From positions 1 to 64,000 of IMG/VR virus record IMGVR_UViG_3300036806_000149: DNA of 64,000 nt; one strand, given 5' to 3'. The position numbers and the translations under genes were made by a program. Positions 15,592-23,188 of this stretch are shown piece by piece. A model generated the notes under the pieces. The model worked only from the letters and a program-made list of their open reading frames with translations. It was not told the DNA's origin and did not search any database. Each line of letters opens with the position of its first letter. Positions within the stretch are counted from its first letter, which is position 1. The stretch is from a virus.

Positions 15592-18044
15592 TGCCCGAGA
15601 TCCTCGGCCGACTCCGCCCACCTCGCCTCTCCGCAGCACCCACCTCGCCCGCCGTGGGCGAGATGTACTACGACACGGGCACGAACGTCCTGTACTGGTG
15701 GAACGGGACCGCGTGGACGACCAGCGGCGGCGGTGGCACACCAGCGAGCACGGCGTGCGCAAGGGCGTACCGCAACGCTGCCTTATCGCCTTCGACGGGT
15801 TTTACCAAGATTCCGCTCGACACGGTCAGCTATGACACATCAGGACTGGTGAGCACGGCTAACGGGCGCATCAACATCCCTGTCACCGGCTATTACGATG
15901 TCACCGGCTCAATCGACATAAGCGTCGGGGCTGGAAGTTCGGACATTCTGGTATCGATCTTCGTCAATGGCACTGAGCGCGTGCGCGGCGATCGAGCGAC
16001 GACACCCAGCGCCCAGTATGTGTGCCGTGGCGTCGCTGACAAGTTGTCCCTGAACGCTGGTGACTTTGTCGAGATGCACGCGTATTCCTCGGCGCTCGGG
16101 TACACCCTGGTCGATCTTGGTCCTTCGACTAATTATCTGTCGCTAGCACTGCTCACCTCACTGCCCGGCGCGGTAGGGCCGACAACATCAGCCCGCGCCT
16201 ATCGCAACGCGGCGCTGACTACTGGCACGGCAAGCACCTGGACGAAAATTGCAATAGACGCAATTTCGTTCGACCCGGGCGGGAACATGAGTGTTGCCAG
16301 TAGCCGCTATGTGTGTCCCGCCACCGGCTACTACAAGGCAGAAGCGAACTTCAACGTCATTTCCAGCGTATCCGGGCAGCAGGCGTACGCCGGAGTGATG
16401 AAGAACGGCACGGTCGTCACGCAGTCAGGCGGTGGCATTGCTCAAGCGGCCGGTCAGGCGATTGGCGGTGTTGCCTCCGACACAATCCAGTGCAACGCTG
16501 GCGACTACCTGGAGCTTGCCTATTATTGCACCGCTGCGGGGTTGGGGATAACGACTGGGGCACCAAGTACCAACTGGTTCTCGGTCGTCCAGGTCGGCAA
16601 CCTGTCGGCGACACCAGCGAGTACGGCTACAGCAAAGCTGAACCGACGCGCGGCGTGGACCACTGCGACTGGCATCCAGAAGGTGCCGTTCGACACCGTG
16701 GTTTATGACTCGTCGGGGATGACGCAGGTAGCTAACAACCGGATCGTTGCTCCGGTGGCAGGCTACTACCAAGTCAACGGCCAGTTTGAGACTTCGAGCG
16801 CATACAACGCCCGTGTGATCCTGATGGTTTACAAGAACGGTGCGGAGGCCATTCGCGGCTCCGACATATTACCGCCCACCACTTTTGTTGGAGTCACCGT
16901 TTCGGATGTCATTTATTGCAATGCGGGAGACTACCTGGAACTGACGGTGTACGCGGGCGTTGCGATGGCTGCCGACGTTACAGGCATAGGTACGTACCTT
17001 TCTGCCGCACTGCTCACGCCGCTGTCGGGCACGGCAGGCCCGGTCACGCCAGCGCGGGCGTACCGTAATGCGGCATTCACTGTAGTGAATGCTTGGGCGA
17101 AGATTGTCCTTGATTCCGTTGCTAATGATCCTGGTAGTAACGTCAGCCTTGCGAGTAGCCGGTACGTTTGTCCAGCGACGGGCTTCTATCAGGTTGACGG
17201 TTCGGTCATAGGTAGCGGGATTGCTTCTGGCCAATACGCACAGTGCGCGCTTTACAAGAATGGTGCCCTGGCGACGTACGGCAACGCGGGATTGGGCGGG
17301 GGAGCAACGTGCAGCACTAACGTAAGCGACCTGATCCAGTGCAATGCGGGGGATTATCTGGAGTTATGGTGTGCTGCGTCGGCTGGAACATTGACTGGTA
17401 TTGCCGGGGCTGTCGCTACGTTCTTGTCCGTCGTGCAGGTCGGTAACTCGATGAACTTCACGGCGGCGGGCGGGGACCTGGCGGGGACATATCCTAACCC
17501 AAGCGTTGCCCCCGCCTACGTCACCTCGCTCCCCGGGAGCCCGATCGACGGTCAACAGGTCTACTACCTGGCCGACGCCACCAATGGCGTGGTCTGGCAC
17601 CTGCGTTACCGCGCCGCATCAGCCAGCGCCTACAAGTGGGAATACGTAGGCGGGCCGCCGCTGTTCAAGACGATCGATACCGACGAGGCGTTTACGGCAA
17701 GCGCCAACTTCAACAACCCGACGACTGTCGGACCGGACGTAGTGCCACCGCTCAACGGCGACTTTCTGTACCAGATGAGTGCGGGGCTCTACATCGCCAG
17801 CCAGACGACAGGCGGTTCGATGGCCATCGGCCTGTCGATTGCTGGGGCTGCTCCAGTGGCTGTGCATCAGGCCCTCCAATACGCCGTCACGGGGTCTTCG
17901 GCATCGATCGCGAAGAATGGGCTTGTCACCGGCATGGTCGCGGGCAATGCGTTCCGAATCATGTACTTCTCGCCAACGGCGATGGGCGGCACTCCCCACG
18001 CGCGCTTTCGAGCGTTGCAAGTGACCCCGGTTCGAGTTGGCTAG
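15591..18044 (+). CDS. Tail fibre with four C1q-like tandem domains, 817 aa
   Basis: N-module (TSPAVGEMYYDTGTNVLYWWNGTAW) like the previous gene, then four ~135-residue repeats, each with a jelly-roll C1q/TNF-like pattern: ARAYRNAALSPSTGFTKI, later PVTGYYDVTG, IFVNGTERV, LNAGDFVEMHAYS and a terminal LSLALL/SVVQVGN. The C-terminus is a separate beta-rich domain. The repeat-coding DNA (about 15.75-17.45 kb) is less GC-rich than its flanks, suggesting later acquisition or duplication. Likely receptor-binding trimer. Confidence 0.78.
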   Translation: MPEILGRLRPPRLSAAPTSPAVGEMYYDTGTNVLYWWNGTAWTTSGGGGTPASTACARAYRNAALSPSTGFTKIPLDTVSYDTSGLVSTANGRINIPVTGYYDVTGSIDISVGAGSSDILVSIFVNGTERVRGDRATTPSAQYVCRGVADKLSLNAGDFVEMHAYSSALGYTLVDLGPSTNYLSLALLTSLPGAVGPTTSARAYRNAALTTGTASTWTKIAIDAISFDPGGNMSVASSRYVCPATGYYKAEANFNVISSVSGQQAYAGVMKNGTVVTQSGGGIAQAAGQAIGGVASDTIQCNAGDYLELAYYCTAAGLGITTGAPSTNWFSVVQVGNLSATPASTATAKLNRRAAWTTATGIQKVPFDTVVYDSSGMTQVANNRIVAPVAGYYQVNGQFETSSAYNARVILMVYKNGAEAIRGSDILPPTTFVGVTVSDVIYCNAGDYLELTVYAGVAMAADVTGIGTYLSAALLTPLSGTAGPVTPARAYRNAAFTVVNAWAKIVLDSVANDPGSNVSLASSRYVCPATGFYQVDGSVIGSGIASGQYAQCALYKNGALATYGNAGLGGGATCSTNVSDLIQCNAGDYLELWCAASAGTLTGIAGAVATFLSVVQVGNSMNFTAAGGDLAGTYPNPSVAPAYVTSLPGSPIDGQQVYYLADATNGVVWHLRYRAASASAYKWEYVGGPPLFKTIDTDEAFTASANFNNPTTVGPDVVPPLNGDFLYQMSAGLYIASQTTGGSMAIGLSIAGAAPVAVHQALQYAVTGSSASIAKNGLVTGMVAGNAFRIMYFSPTAMGGTPHARFRALQVTPVRVG

Positions 18045-18064
18045 AATCTTTCTACGCTGTAGCA
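18042..18064 (+). promoter_or_regulatory. Compound element after fibre gene
   Basis: TAGAATCTTTCTACGCTGTAGCA begins inside the fibre stop codon and combines the dispersed motif (18044-18052) with the second element (18051-18064), as at 452-477. AGAAAGGATCACC and the ATG of the next gene follow at 18108-18122. Confidence 0.55.
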
Positions 18065-18121
18065 GGATCGATTTGGTCGTCATGTTACTCTAGTAATCGT
18101 CACTCAACAGAAAGGATCACC

Positions 18122-18466
18122 ATGATCGATATCGACGAGATGACGCCGCACGAGCTGACCGCCGGCTTGATGCGCGGCGACCGCACCGACATGAGGCTTG
18201 GCTACAGCGCCAAGGCGGCGGCTCTGACCACGGCCGAGCGCAAGCAGCTCTCCCCGGAGCAGTACCGAAAGCTGCTCGAATGGGCACAGGGCTTCCACGA
18301 CGGGATGTATGACGCAATCGCCCACAGCGACCCCGAGGTCGAGCGAGGCCCCTATCGGCCGGCGATGGCCGACAGCACCAACTACATGGAAGGCCGGGTC
18401 ATGGGCCGGGCCGAGAACGGCTTCTTCCTCTATCCGAGCAAGCCAGAGACTGAGACTCAGAAGTAG
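18122..18466 (+). CDS. Hypothetical protein, 114 aa
   Basis: Start fixed by AGAAAGGATCACC. Soluble, helical N-terminal half (DEMTPHELTAGLMRGDRTDM, LSPEQYRKLLEWAQGFHDGMY). No recognised domain. The stop codon overlaps a dispersed-motif variant (18466-18474). Confidence 0.6.
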   Translation: MIDIDEMTPHELTAGLMRGDRTDMRLGYSAKAAALTTAERKQLSPEQYRKLLEWAQGFHDGMYDAIAHSDPEVERGPYRPAMADSTNYMEGRVMGRAENGFFLYPSKPETETQK

Positions 18467-18483
18467 AATCTTTTGAGTCTCAG
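18450..18483 (+). terminator. Hairpin at the gene end
   Basis: CTGAGACTC (18450-18458) pairs perfectly with GAGTCTCAG (18475-18483) around a 16-base loop that holds the stop codon and GAATCTTTT. It could act as terminator or operator just before the next promoter. Confidence 0.5.
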
Positions 18484-18493
18484 TTGACGATCG

Positions 18494-18502
18494 TGGTAAT
18501 AT
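18494..18502 (+). promoter_or_regulatory. Extended -10 promoter of the DUF932-type gene
   Basis: TGGTAATAT fits TGnTAnnAT and lies about 55 bases before the ATG at 18557. TTGACG sits only 7 bases upstream of the hexamer, too close for a classic -35. Confidence 0.45.
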
Positions 18503-18556
18503 CTTAGGAAGAGATCGGCCGGATCTCGACTACCTAATCATCATTAGAAGGGAGGC

Positions 18557-19564
18557 ATGATGCCTGCTGGAATCTACGAGTCGGACTCCATGTTCTCCGT
18601 GCGCGAGATGCCGTGGCACGGGCTCGGAGTGGTACTCGACAAGCATCCCAAGACGATCGAGGAGGCGATCACGGCGGCGGGGCTCGACTGGGAAGTGGCC
18701 CAGTGCCCGGTGGCGGCGATCCTGGACCGCGACGAGGACGGGTCCATGACCGTCGATGAGCTGACCGGTTACATGGCCAACATCCGCTCGGACACCGGCA
18801 AGGCGCTAGGGATCGTCAGCAAGCGCTATCAGCCGGTCCAGAACCGCACCGCGTTCTCATTTCTGGCCGGGATCTTCGGCTCCGAGATGCACTTCGAGAC
18901 GGCCGGGAGCCTGATGGGCGGCCGGCGCGTGTGGGTGCTGATGAAGATCCCCTCATGGATCGAGGTCGGAGGCGACCCGATCGGCCAGTACTCGTTCATC
19001 TCCAACTCCCACGACGGCAAATCCTCGGTGCTGGCCGCCGTGACGCCGGTCCGAATCGTGTGCGCCAACACCGAGGCCGCCGCGCTGCGACTGGCCAAGG
19101 GCGTCCACGCTCAGCGCACCTACACGCTGCGCCATCTCGGCGACATGGACCAGAAGATCGCCGACGCGCGCAACGTGATGCAGGTCACCACCCGCTACTA
19201 CGAGTCCTTCAAGACGGTCGGCGACAAGCTGGCCACCGTGAAGCTCTCCGAGCGCCGGGCCAAGACCTACATCGAGAAGCTGCTCCCGATCGGGGAGGGC
19301 ACCGGCGACCGCGCCGCCCGAAACCGCCAGGAAGCCCGAGACACGGTGCTGCGCATCCTCAAGGGCGAGGGCGAAGGCGGCAACACCTCCGGCAACGCTC
19401 CGGGCACGGTGTGGACTTTCTACAATTCCGCCGTCGAATATGCGGATTGGTACCGCAGCGAGAAGAAGGAAGGCGGCCGATTCCAGCGCGCCCTCGACGA
19501 CCCGGACGGCTTCAAGAACCACGCCTGGGAGTTGAGCCTCGACATGGCGGGGATGCTGAACTGA
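18557..19564 (+). CDS. DUF932 / phage-plasmid-like TIGR03299 protein, 335 aa
   Basis: Opens with SDSMFSVREMPWHGLGVVLD and has KRYQPVQNRTAFSFL, SFISNSHDGKSSV and TPVRIVCANTEAAAL, the signature blocks of the DUF932/TIGR03299 phage-plasmid family, at usual length. These proteins are common on plasmids and phages; biochemical role is not established. GAAGGGAGG precedes two adjacent ATGs (18557, 18560). A strong terminator follows. Confidence 0.85.
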   Translation: MMPAGIYESDSMFSVREMPWHGLGVVLDKHPKTIEEAITAAGLDWEVAQCPVAAILDRDEDGSMTVDELTGYMANIRSDTGKALGIVSKRYQPVQNRTAFSFLAGIFGSEMHFETAGSLMGGRRVWVLMKIPSWIEVGGDPIGQYSFISNSHDGKSSVLAAVTPVRIVCANTEAAALRLAKGVHAQRTYTLRHLGDMDQKIADARNVMQVTTRYYESFKTVGDKLATVKLSERRAKTYIEKLLPIGEGTGDRAARNRQEARDTVLRILKGEGEGGNTSGNAPGTVWTFYNSAVEYADWYRSEKKEGGRFQRALDDPDGFKNHAWELSLDMAGMLN

Positions 19565-19576
19565 GGGGCGGATAGT

Positions 19577-19615
19577 GGGGGCCGAGCCAGGGTTAGGGGG
19601 GCATGGCTCGGCCCC
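19577..19615 (+). terminator. Strong hairpin terminator
   Basis: GGGGCCGAGCCA and TGGCTCGGCCCC form a perfect 12-bp stem around a 14-base loop, 13 bases after the DUF932 stop codon. Confidence 0.8.
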
Positions 19616-19650
19616 GCTGTCCATCCTGGACACAATAAGATGATACCAAC

Positions 19651-19839
19651 ATAGGCGAGAACCCATTCATCAAACGAGATCAGAGACGCAAGACCCAGCG
19701 TGCGATCTCCCAGCGCAACTACGACGAGCTAGCCCAGCTCCTGGGGCGCTACACCGACGCCGACGACCCTCAAGTTCGCGAGCGCATCCGCCGGCGTACG
19801 ATCGAGGCTCGAAAGATTCTGGAGGAGGACACCCAGTGA
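19651..19839 (+). CDS. Small basic protein lacking a standard start, ~62 aa
   Basis: An open frame with convincing composition (KRDQRRKTQRAISQRNYDEL, RYTDADDPQVRERIRRR, IEARKILEEDTQ) but no in-frame ATG, GTG or TTG: upstream codons are a stop, GAT, GAT, ACC, AAC, then ATA at 19651. An out-of-frame ATG at 19640 stops after four codons. Either a rare start, a frameshift, or a decayed gene. It carries a dispersed motif at 19811-19819. Confidence 0.4.
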   Translation: MGENPFIKRDQRRKTQRAISQRNYDELAQLLGRYTDADDPQVRERIRRRTIEARKILEEDTQ

Positions 19840-19842
19840 ACA

Positions 19843-19863
19843 GGCCGCCTTGTTCAAGCGGCC
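19843..19863 (+). terminator. Hairpin after the small basic gene
   Basis: GGCCGCcTTG pairs with CAAGCGGCC around two bases. No U-run follows, so terminator activity is uncertain. Confidence 0.5.
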
Positions 19864-19935
19864 CGCTCTGGAGGTCGGAAGTGTGTCTGCGTCCACTCCC
19901 TCCTCGATCCTACCCGATACCTGGCAGAATCCCGA

Positions 19936-20024
19936 AGCGGCGTAGCTCAAGTGGTAGAGCCCTCGGAGGCGTTTCTGATCCTTTCGGCCTGTGAGGAGAT
20001 GCAAGTTCGAGTCTTGCCGCCGCT
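19936..20024 (+). tRNA. tRNA-like element with abnormal anticodon arm
   Basis: AGCGGCG and CGCCGCT form a perfect 7-bp acceptor stem; GCTC/GAGC with loop AAGTGGTA makes a D arm; GCAAG-TTCGAGT-CTTGC is a good T arm. The 40 bases between D and T arms can fold as UCGGA/UCUGA with a 6-base loop plus a TCCT/AGGA arm, giving class II length (89 nt), but no normal 7-base anticodon loop with U33 is present. Identity cannot be assigned; a decayed or specialised tRNA-like RNA is possible. Confidence 0.5.
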
Positions 20025-20249
20025 ATTTTCCTCGCGCGCCTCATACTGAGCGCGTTCCCACATCTCATCCCAGCACACCATCAGCACCTCGCGGATGATG
20101 CAGGTGTTACACCCGTCAAAAAGAGCGAACGCCGGGGATTCGGCCTCTTCCCCGGCGTCGGATGCGTCCAGCGCCTCCAGACAGGCGTTCAGGTGCTGCT
20201 CCGCCTTGGCCTGGACGTGACGCTCGAACTCGACGTCAGTCGCCGGCAC
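19947..20249 (-). CDS. Hypothetical protein, 100 aa, tail antisense to tRNA-like element
   Basis: Starts MPATDVEFERHVQAKAEQH. Helical, acidic, with a Cys pair (DGCNTCIIREVLMVCWDEM). The last ~25 codons are the antisense strand of the tRNA-like element and read like non-selected sequence, so the original gene may have ended earlier. Overlaps the next upstream gene by 14 bases. Confidence 0.5.
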   Translation of the reverse strand: MPATDVEFERHVQAKAEQHLNACLEALDASDAGEEAESPAFALFDGCNTCIIREVLMVCWDEMWERAQYEAREENSGGKTRTCISSQAERIRNASEGSTT

Positions 20250-20586
20250 CGCCCTTGATGCCCACCGTGCGACCGGTCTGGACCTGAGCGTTGACCGCGC
20301 CCATACCGAGACCGCGTGTGCGTCCCCGGCCGCGAGGCCCGGTGAAATCCGGATTGGTCACCCGGACGCTGCCACTGGCGGCGATCGGGTCGGCCTTGAG
20401 GCGGGGGTGCTGATAGACCCGACCGGTGGTGGTGTCGAAGTGACCCAGCGGAGTGGGTGAGAACGTGCCGAGCGTGCCCGGCGCGGACCGCCCGGTTGAG
20501 GTGAACGACTTGATGCTGCTGGCGGGTCCGGTGACCCGCACGGAGCTTCTACGAGACTTCCTGCTGCGGGTGCGTCTACGTGCCAT
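20236..20586 (-). CDS. Basic, Arg/Gly/Pro-rich protein, 116 aa
   Basis: Very basic N-terminus (ARRRTRSRKSRRSSVRV), then a low-complexity Gly/Thr/Pro region. No recognised fold. Last-but-one gene of the long leftward operon that contains several Arg/Lys-rich proteins. Confidence 0.55.
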   Translation of the reverse strand: MARRRTRSRKSRRSSVRVTGPASSIKSFTSTGRSAPGTLGTFSPTPLGHFDTTTGRVYQHPRLKADPIAASGSVRVTNPDFTGPRGRGRTRGLGMGAVNAQVQTGRTVGIKGGAGD

Positions 20587-20645
20587 CAGATGATTCCTCT
20601 CTTAGAGGCAGTATCCATATGGCCTATGTGTTGCCGTAAGAGACA

Positions 20646-20945
20646 CTAGGGGTTGAGTATGTCGTTGTAGTTGATATTTCGCTGAGTCGGTCCGGCCGGC
20701 GTCTGCCCCAGCACCCCGAGGAACTGCGATTCGGGACGGGGGCGGAGTCGGGGAACGTTGGGGATGCCGCTGTCGGTGCTCGGCGCACCAGCTCTCACCA
20801 GCTTGACGTCGCGAAAGCCGGGAGCCGTGGGATGCCCGTGATACGCCTCCTCCGTCGCCAGCCAGCCCTGGTAGACCGGATCGGGCGCGTCGGGATGACG
20901 CGGCATCAGCGGGTCGGTAGAGCTGAAGCGAAACGGGTTGGCCAT
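20646..20945 (-). CDS. Hypothetical protein, 99 aa
   Basis: Pro/Asp-rich and probably extended (STDPLMPRHPDAPDPVYQGW). No membrane segment or recognised motif. Could be a minor structural protein; inference from operon position only. Confidence 0.5.
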   Translation of the reverse strand: MANPFRFSSTDPLMPRHPDAPDPVYQGWLATEEAYHGHPTAPGFRDVKLVRAGAPSTDSGIPNVPRLRPRPESQFLGVLGQTPAGPTQRNINYNDILNP

Positions 20946-20950
20946 CTAGA

Positions 20951-21358
20951 TCACGTCACGTCGTCGCCCGGGGCCGGAGCCTCAGCGGGGGTCTCTGCTC
21001 CCTCAGCCGGATTAGTGTCCGGAGCAGCACCCGTGTCAGGGGCGGCAGCCGGAGCGGTGTCTGGAGCCCCCGCGCCAGGAGCGACGTCGCCACCGCCAGC
21101 GTCTGGAGCAGCGCCACCGGCGTCAGGTGGAGCCGCCTGGCCGCCGCCCGAGGCACTCTGGGTGGCCTCGACCAGCCCGCTGGTCACCGCCTGGAGGTTG
21201 TTGTGCAGCTCTTCGAGCTGGTCGTCGGTCACCGCACTGGCTCCGGCGTCCTTGAGCTGGGCGACCTGATCAGCCAGCGCCTCAAGCTCTGAGACCGCGC
21301 CTGACTCGGCGGCCTGAAGGTCAGCGATGTCCTGCTTGATCTGCTCTACGTCAGCCAT
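20951..21358 (-). CDS. Coiled-coil protein with Ala/Pro/Gly tail, 135 aa
   Basis: The start at 21358 (ADVEQIKQDIADLQAAESGA) follows GGAGCGACTC. Residues 1-65 are a heptad coiled coil; the remaining half is a disordered Ala/Pro/Gly/Asp-rich tail. This build resembles small structural or decoration proteins listed in actinophage genomes. A longer start at 21463 is less likely. Confidence 0.55.
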   Translation of the reverse strand: MADVEQIKQDIADLQAAESGAVSELEALADQVAQLKDAGASAVTDDQLEELHNNLQAVTSGLVEATQSASGGGQAAPPDAGGAAPDAGGGDVAPGAGAPDTAPAAAPDTGAAPDTNPAEGAETPAEAPAPGDDVT

Positions 21359-21475
21359 GAGTCGCTCCAGTGTGTAGGTGAGAAACCATCCATATCGCCT
21401 GCGGAACCGCATCCAGCCCTGAACGCCGCTGGGAACCTGCATCACGCTATCGGGTATCTGCAAGCGAGATCCTCC

Positions 21476-21751
21476 CTATGCCGATGTACCGCCTCCGCCC
21501 TCAGCGGGCGCGGCCGGCGTAGTTGCGGGCGCAGCGGTCTCAGCGCCACCACTGGGGCCTGATCCAGTAGCGGAGGAATCGGCGGCTGTCGCCTGACTCT
21601 CAGCAGTTGCTTCGCCGCTGGGAGCCGTTATCACGCTGGGCGGCTTTCCCTCCGGAGCCTGATTGGGAATCATTCCGGGGCGCGGGGCTCCGGGGTACTT
21701 CTTCTGCTCCTGCTGCTCCTCCTGCTGCTCTTGCTTCTGCTCTTCGGCCAT
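21476..21751 (-). CDS. Low-complexity Gln/Glu then Ala/Gly protein, 91 aa
   Basis: Starts MAEEQKQEQQEEQQEQKK, followed by Pro-rich and Ala/Thr/Gly-rich disordered sequence. ATG overlaps the upstream stop (TGATG). Composition like the 135-aa neighbour suggests a paired disordered structural role; function unknown. Confidence 0.5.
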   Translation of the reverse strand: MAEEQKQEQQEEQQEQKKYPGAPRPGMIPNQAPEGKPPSVITAPSGEATAESQATAADSSATGSGPSGGAETAAPATTPAAPAEGGGGTSA

Positions 21752-21906
21752 CACTTCTTCTTTCGAGTCGTGGATCGTCGCTTGGCGGTGCTCTTCGAGC
21801 CCGTCTTCTTCTTCTTGCGCCCCTTCCCAATCTCACCGCTTCGCATGCGCTCGATGTTCTTCTGAAAAGCAGGAGGCAAGGCCGCCTTCTTGCGCTTGCG
21901 GGCCAT
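21751..21906 (-). CDS. Micro basic protein, 51 aa
   Basis: MARKRKKAALPPAFQKNIERM followed by GRKKKKTGSKSTAKRRSTTRKKK. Nearly half Lys/Arg, protamine- or histone-tail-like. Stop and start codons are fused with its neighbours (TGATG type), indicating translational coupling. DNA or RNA compaction is inferred from composition only. Confidence 0.6.
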   Translation of the reverse strand: MARKRKKAALPPAFQKNIERMRSGEIGKGRKKKKTGSKSTAKRRSTTRKKK

Positions 21907-22055
21907 CAGAACCGGTTGGGCAAATTGGTCGGCCCGTACGAGGCCGGCTTCCCGTAGAAGCTCTTGGGGGCTGACTTGGCGGGCTTCTTCGGAAACTTTC
22001 CGCCCTTGCGCGACGGCTTGAGCTTGGCCAGCGACGCCTTCTTGCGCCGGGCCAT
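21906..22055 (-). CDS. Micro basic protein, 49 aa
   Basis: MARRKKASLAKLKPSRKGGKFPKK then a Ser/Tyr/Pro/Gly end (SFYGKPASYGPTNLPNRF). Lys/Arg-rich, stop-start fused with both neighbours. Contains the GAAACTTTC motif at 21992-22000, encoding G-K-F-P. Confidence 0.6.
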   Translation of the reverse strand: MARRKKASLAKLKPSRKGGKFPKKPAKSAPKSFYGKPASYGPTNLPNRF

Positions 22056-22279
22056 CAGCGCCACCCCTTCTTCCCCGATCGCAGACGATTGGTCCGCAGA
22101 AAGTTTCTCAGGCCCTTGCGACTGCCCGGCCGAGGTCCCATAGAGGGCATGGGCGTGGACCGAGGGGTGCGCGGGCCGCCTTTGGCCCTGACCGGCGTGA
22201 CCTTCTTGTCGATGACGCCGGGCTTGAGTCGAGGGCCGAGACCAGTCGGAGTGACCGGGCTGGGGCGAGATGCGGCCAT
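22055..22279 (-). CDS. Small basic Pro-rich protein, 74 aa
   Basis: MAASRPSPVTPTGLGPRLKPG, then a Pro/Arg-rich middle and a basic end (RKGLRNFLRTNRLRSGKKGWR). Starts in a GTGATG junction. Same low-complexity basic character as the neighbours. Confidence 0.55.
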   Translation of the reverse strand: MAASRPSPVTPTGLGPRLKPGVIDKKVTPVRAKGGPRTPRSTPMPSMGPRPGSRKGLRNFLRTNRLRSGKKGWR

Positions 22280-22440
22280 CACTTTCTCCTTCGCTTAGGG
22301 GGCGTCGTGCCTTTCAGCTTCTTCCCGTGCTTCGCGTAGGCCGCCTTGCGTGTCCCCGCTGCCGATTTCTTGTGGTTGGTCCGGCGATGGCCCCGTTTCG
22401 CCGCGTCGGATTTGCGCTTACCGCGAACGAAGTTGGCCAC
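22279..22440 (-). CDS. Micro basic protein, 53 aa, GTG start
   Basis: GTG start after AGGATCTCATC: VANFVRGKRKSDAAKRGHRRTNHKK, ending PPKRRRK. Lys/Arg/His-rich and probably nucleic-acid-binding. Too short and too basic to assign to a family. Confidence 0.55.
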   Translation of the reverse strand: MANFVRGKRKSDAAKRGHRRTNHKKSAAGTRKAAYAKHGKKLKGTTPPKRRRK

Positions 22441-22460
22441 GATGAGATCCTACCTGAAGA

Positions 22461-22613
22461 TCAGCGCTTCTTTCGGCGTCTGGTGCGCTTGGTCCGGCGC
22501 ACGTGCGCGTTGCTGATCCGGGCCGCTCGCTGCTTGGAATGGCCCTTGCGCCGCAGCGCCATATACATCCGAGGGTGCTTGATTCCCGCCTTGCGAAGTT
22601 TCCGAGCCGGCAT
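22461..22613 (-). CDS. Micro basic protein with helical 'ALRRKGHSKQRAARISNA' core, 50 aa
   Basis: PARKLRKAGIKHPRMYMALRRK is followed by GHSKQRAARISNAHV and a basic end RRTKRTRRRKKR. The core (Y-x-ALR-x-KG-x-SK-x-xAARI-x-N) is a recurrent motif in short actinobacterial DUF7218-type proteins, making this the only member of the basic array with a recognisable element. Stop-start fused with the gene upstream. Confidence 0.65.
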   Translation of the reverse strand: MPARKLRKAGIKHPRMYMALRRKGHSKQRAARISNAHVRRTKRTRRRKKR

Positions 22614-22780
22614 CACTTCCTCCTTTTGGGCCGACGGCGGCGGTGCGCCTTGACCCGAATCTTTCTGCTCCCCCGCCGGCGTGTGTGACGCGAAACGCTC
22701 ACCCCCGCCTCGCGCCGATCACGCGCCGACGCCTTGCCGCTAGCGATCTCCGCTCGATCCCTTGTTGACGCTCGTGCCAT
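22613..22780 (-). CDS. Micro basic protein, 55 aa
   Basis: MARASTRDRAEIASGKASARD, ending HTRRRGSRKIRVKAHRRRRPK with a further RRK. Almost 40% Arg/Lys. Carries a dispersed motif at 22657-22665 encoding R-K-I-R. First of the fused micro-gene chain 22780-21751. Confidence 0.6.
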   Translation of the reverse strand: MARASTRDRAEIASGKASARDRREAGVSVSRHTRRRGSRKIRVKAHRRRRPKRRK

Positions 22781-22792
22781 CACTCTCCCGCC

Positions 22793-23188
22793 TCACTTGT
22801 GAACCTTGAAATCACCACAGTGGATCGCGAACGCCTTGACGAGCATCGGCAGCGTGCGCTGGGTCCAGAAAGACACCTCGGCTCGATCGAAGGCGCGCAC
22901 GGCTTCAGACACCTGCGGATCGGCAGCGCGCGCCCGACGCAACGCGATCTCCTTGCGAATGAAGTCCACGAATACGTTCGCCGTGCCCACCACGATGTTG
23001 CAGTCGCGCTGGATCAGCACCGTCGCAGTCTTGATGATCTGATTCTGGCTGTCCTTGATGTCCTGCTGCTGGGCGTAGTTGACCGCCAATCCGGCCACCA
23101 CCACCGTCGCCAGAATGACGTACCCGATCAGCGCCAGCCGGAACCGACGTCGCACCGTCGTCGGCGGCAGATCGTCGATCTCAGGCAT
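22793..23188 (-). CDS. Membrane-anchored protein, 131 aa
   Basis: One N-terminal helix (LALIGYVILATVVVAGLAV, ~19-37) followed by a helical extracytoplasmic-type region with two Cys (RDCNIVV, IHCGDF). Overlaps the upstream two-TM protein by 8 bases. A spanin-like or lysis-accessory role is possible from operon context but unproven. Confidence 0.55.
   Translation of the reverse strand: MPEIDDLPPTTVRRRFRLALIGYVILATVVVAGLAVNYAQQQDIKDSQNQIIKTATVLIQRDCNIVVGTANVFVDFIRKEIALRRARAADPQVSEAVRAFDRAEVSFWTQRTLPMLVKAFAIHCGDFKVHK

Noticed and set aside
19936-20024. Phage attachment site in a host tRNA
   Set aside because: No integrase gene and no second copy of the tRNA end seen in the window; flanks on both sides are phage-like.
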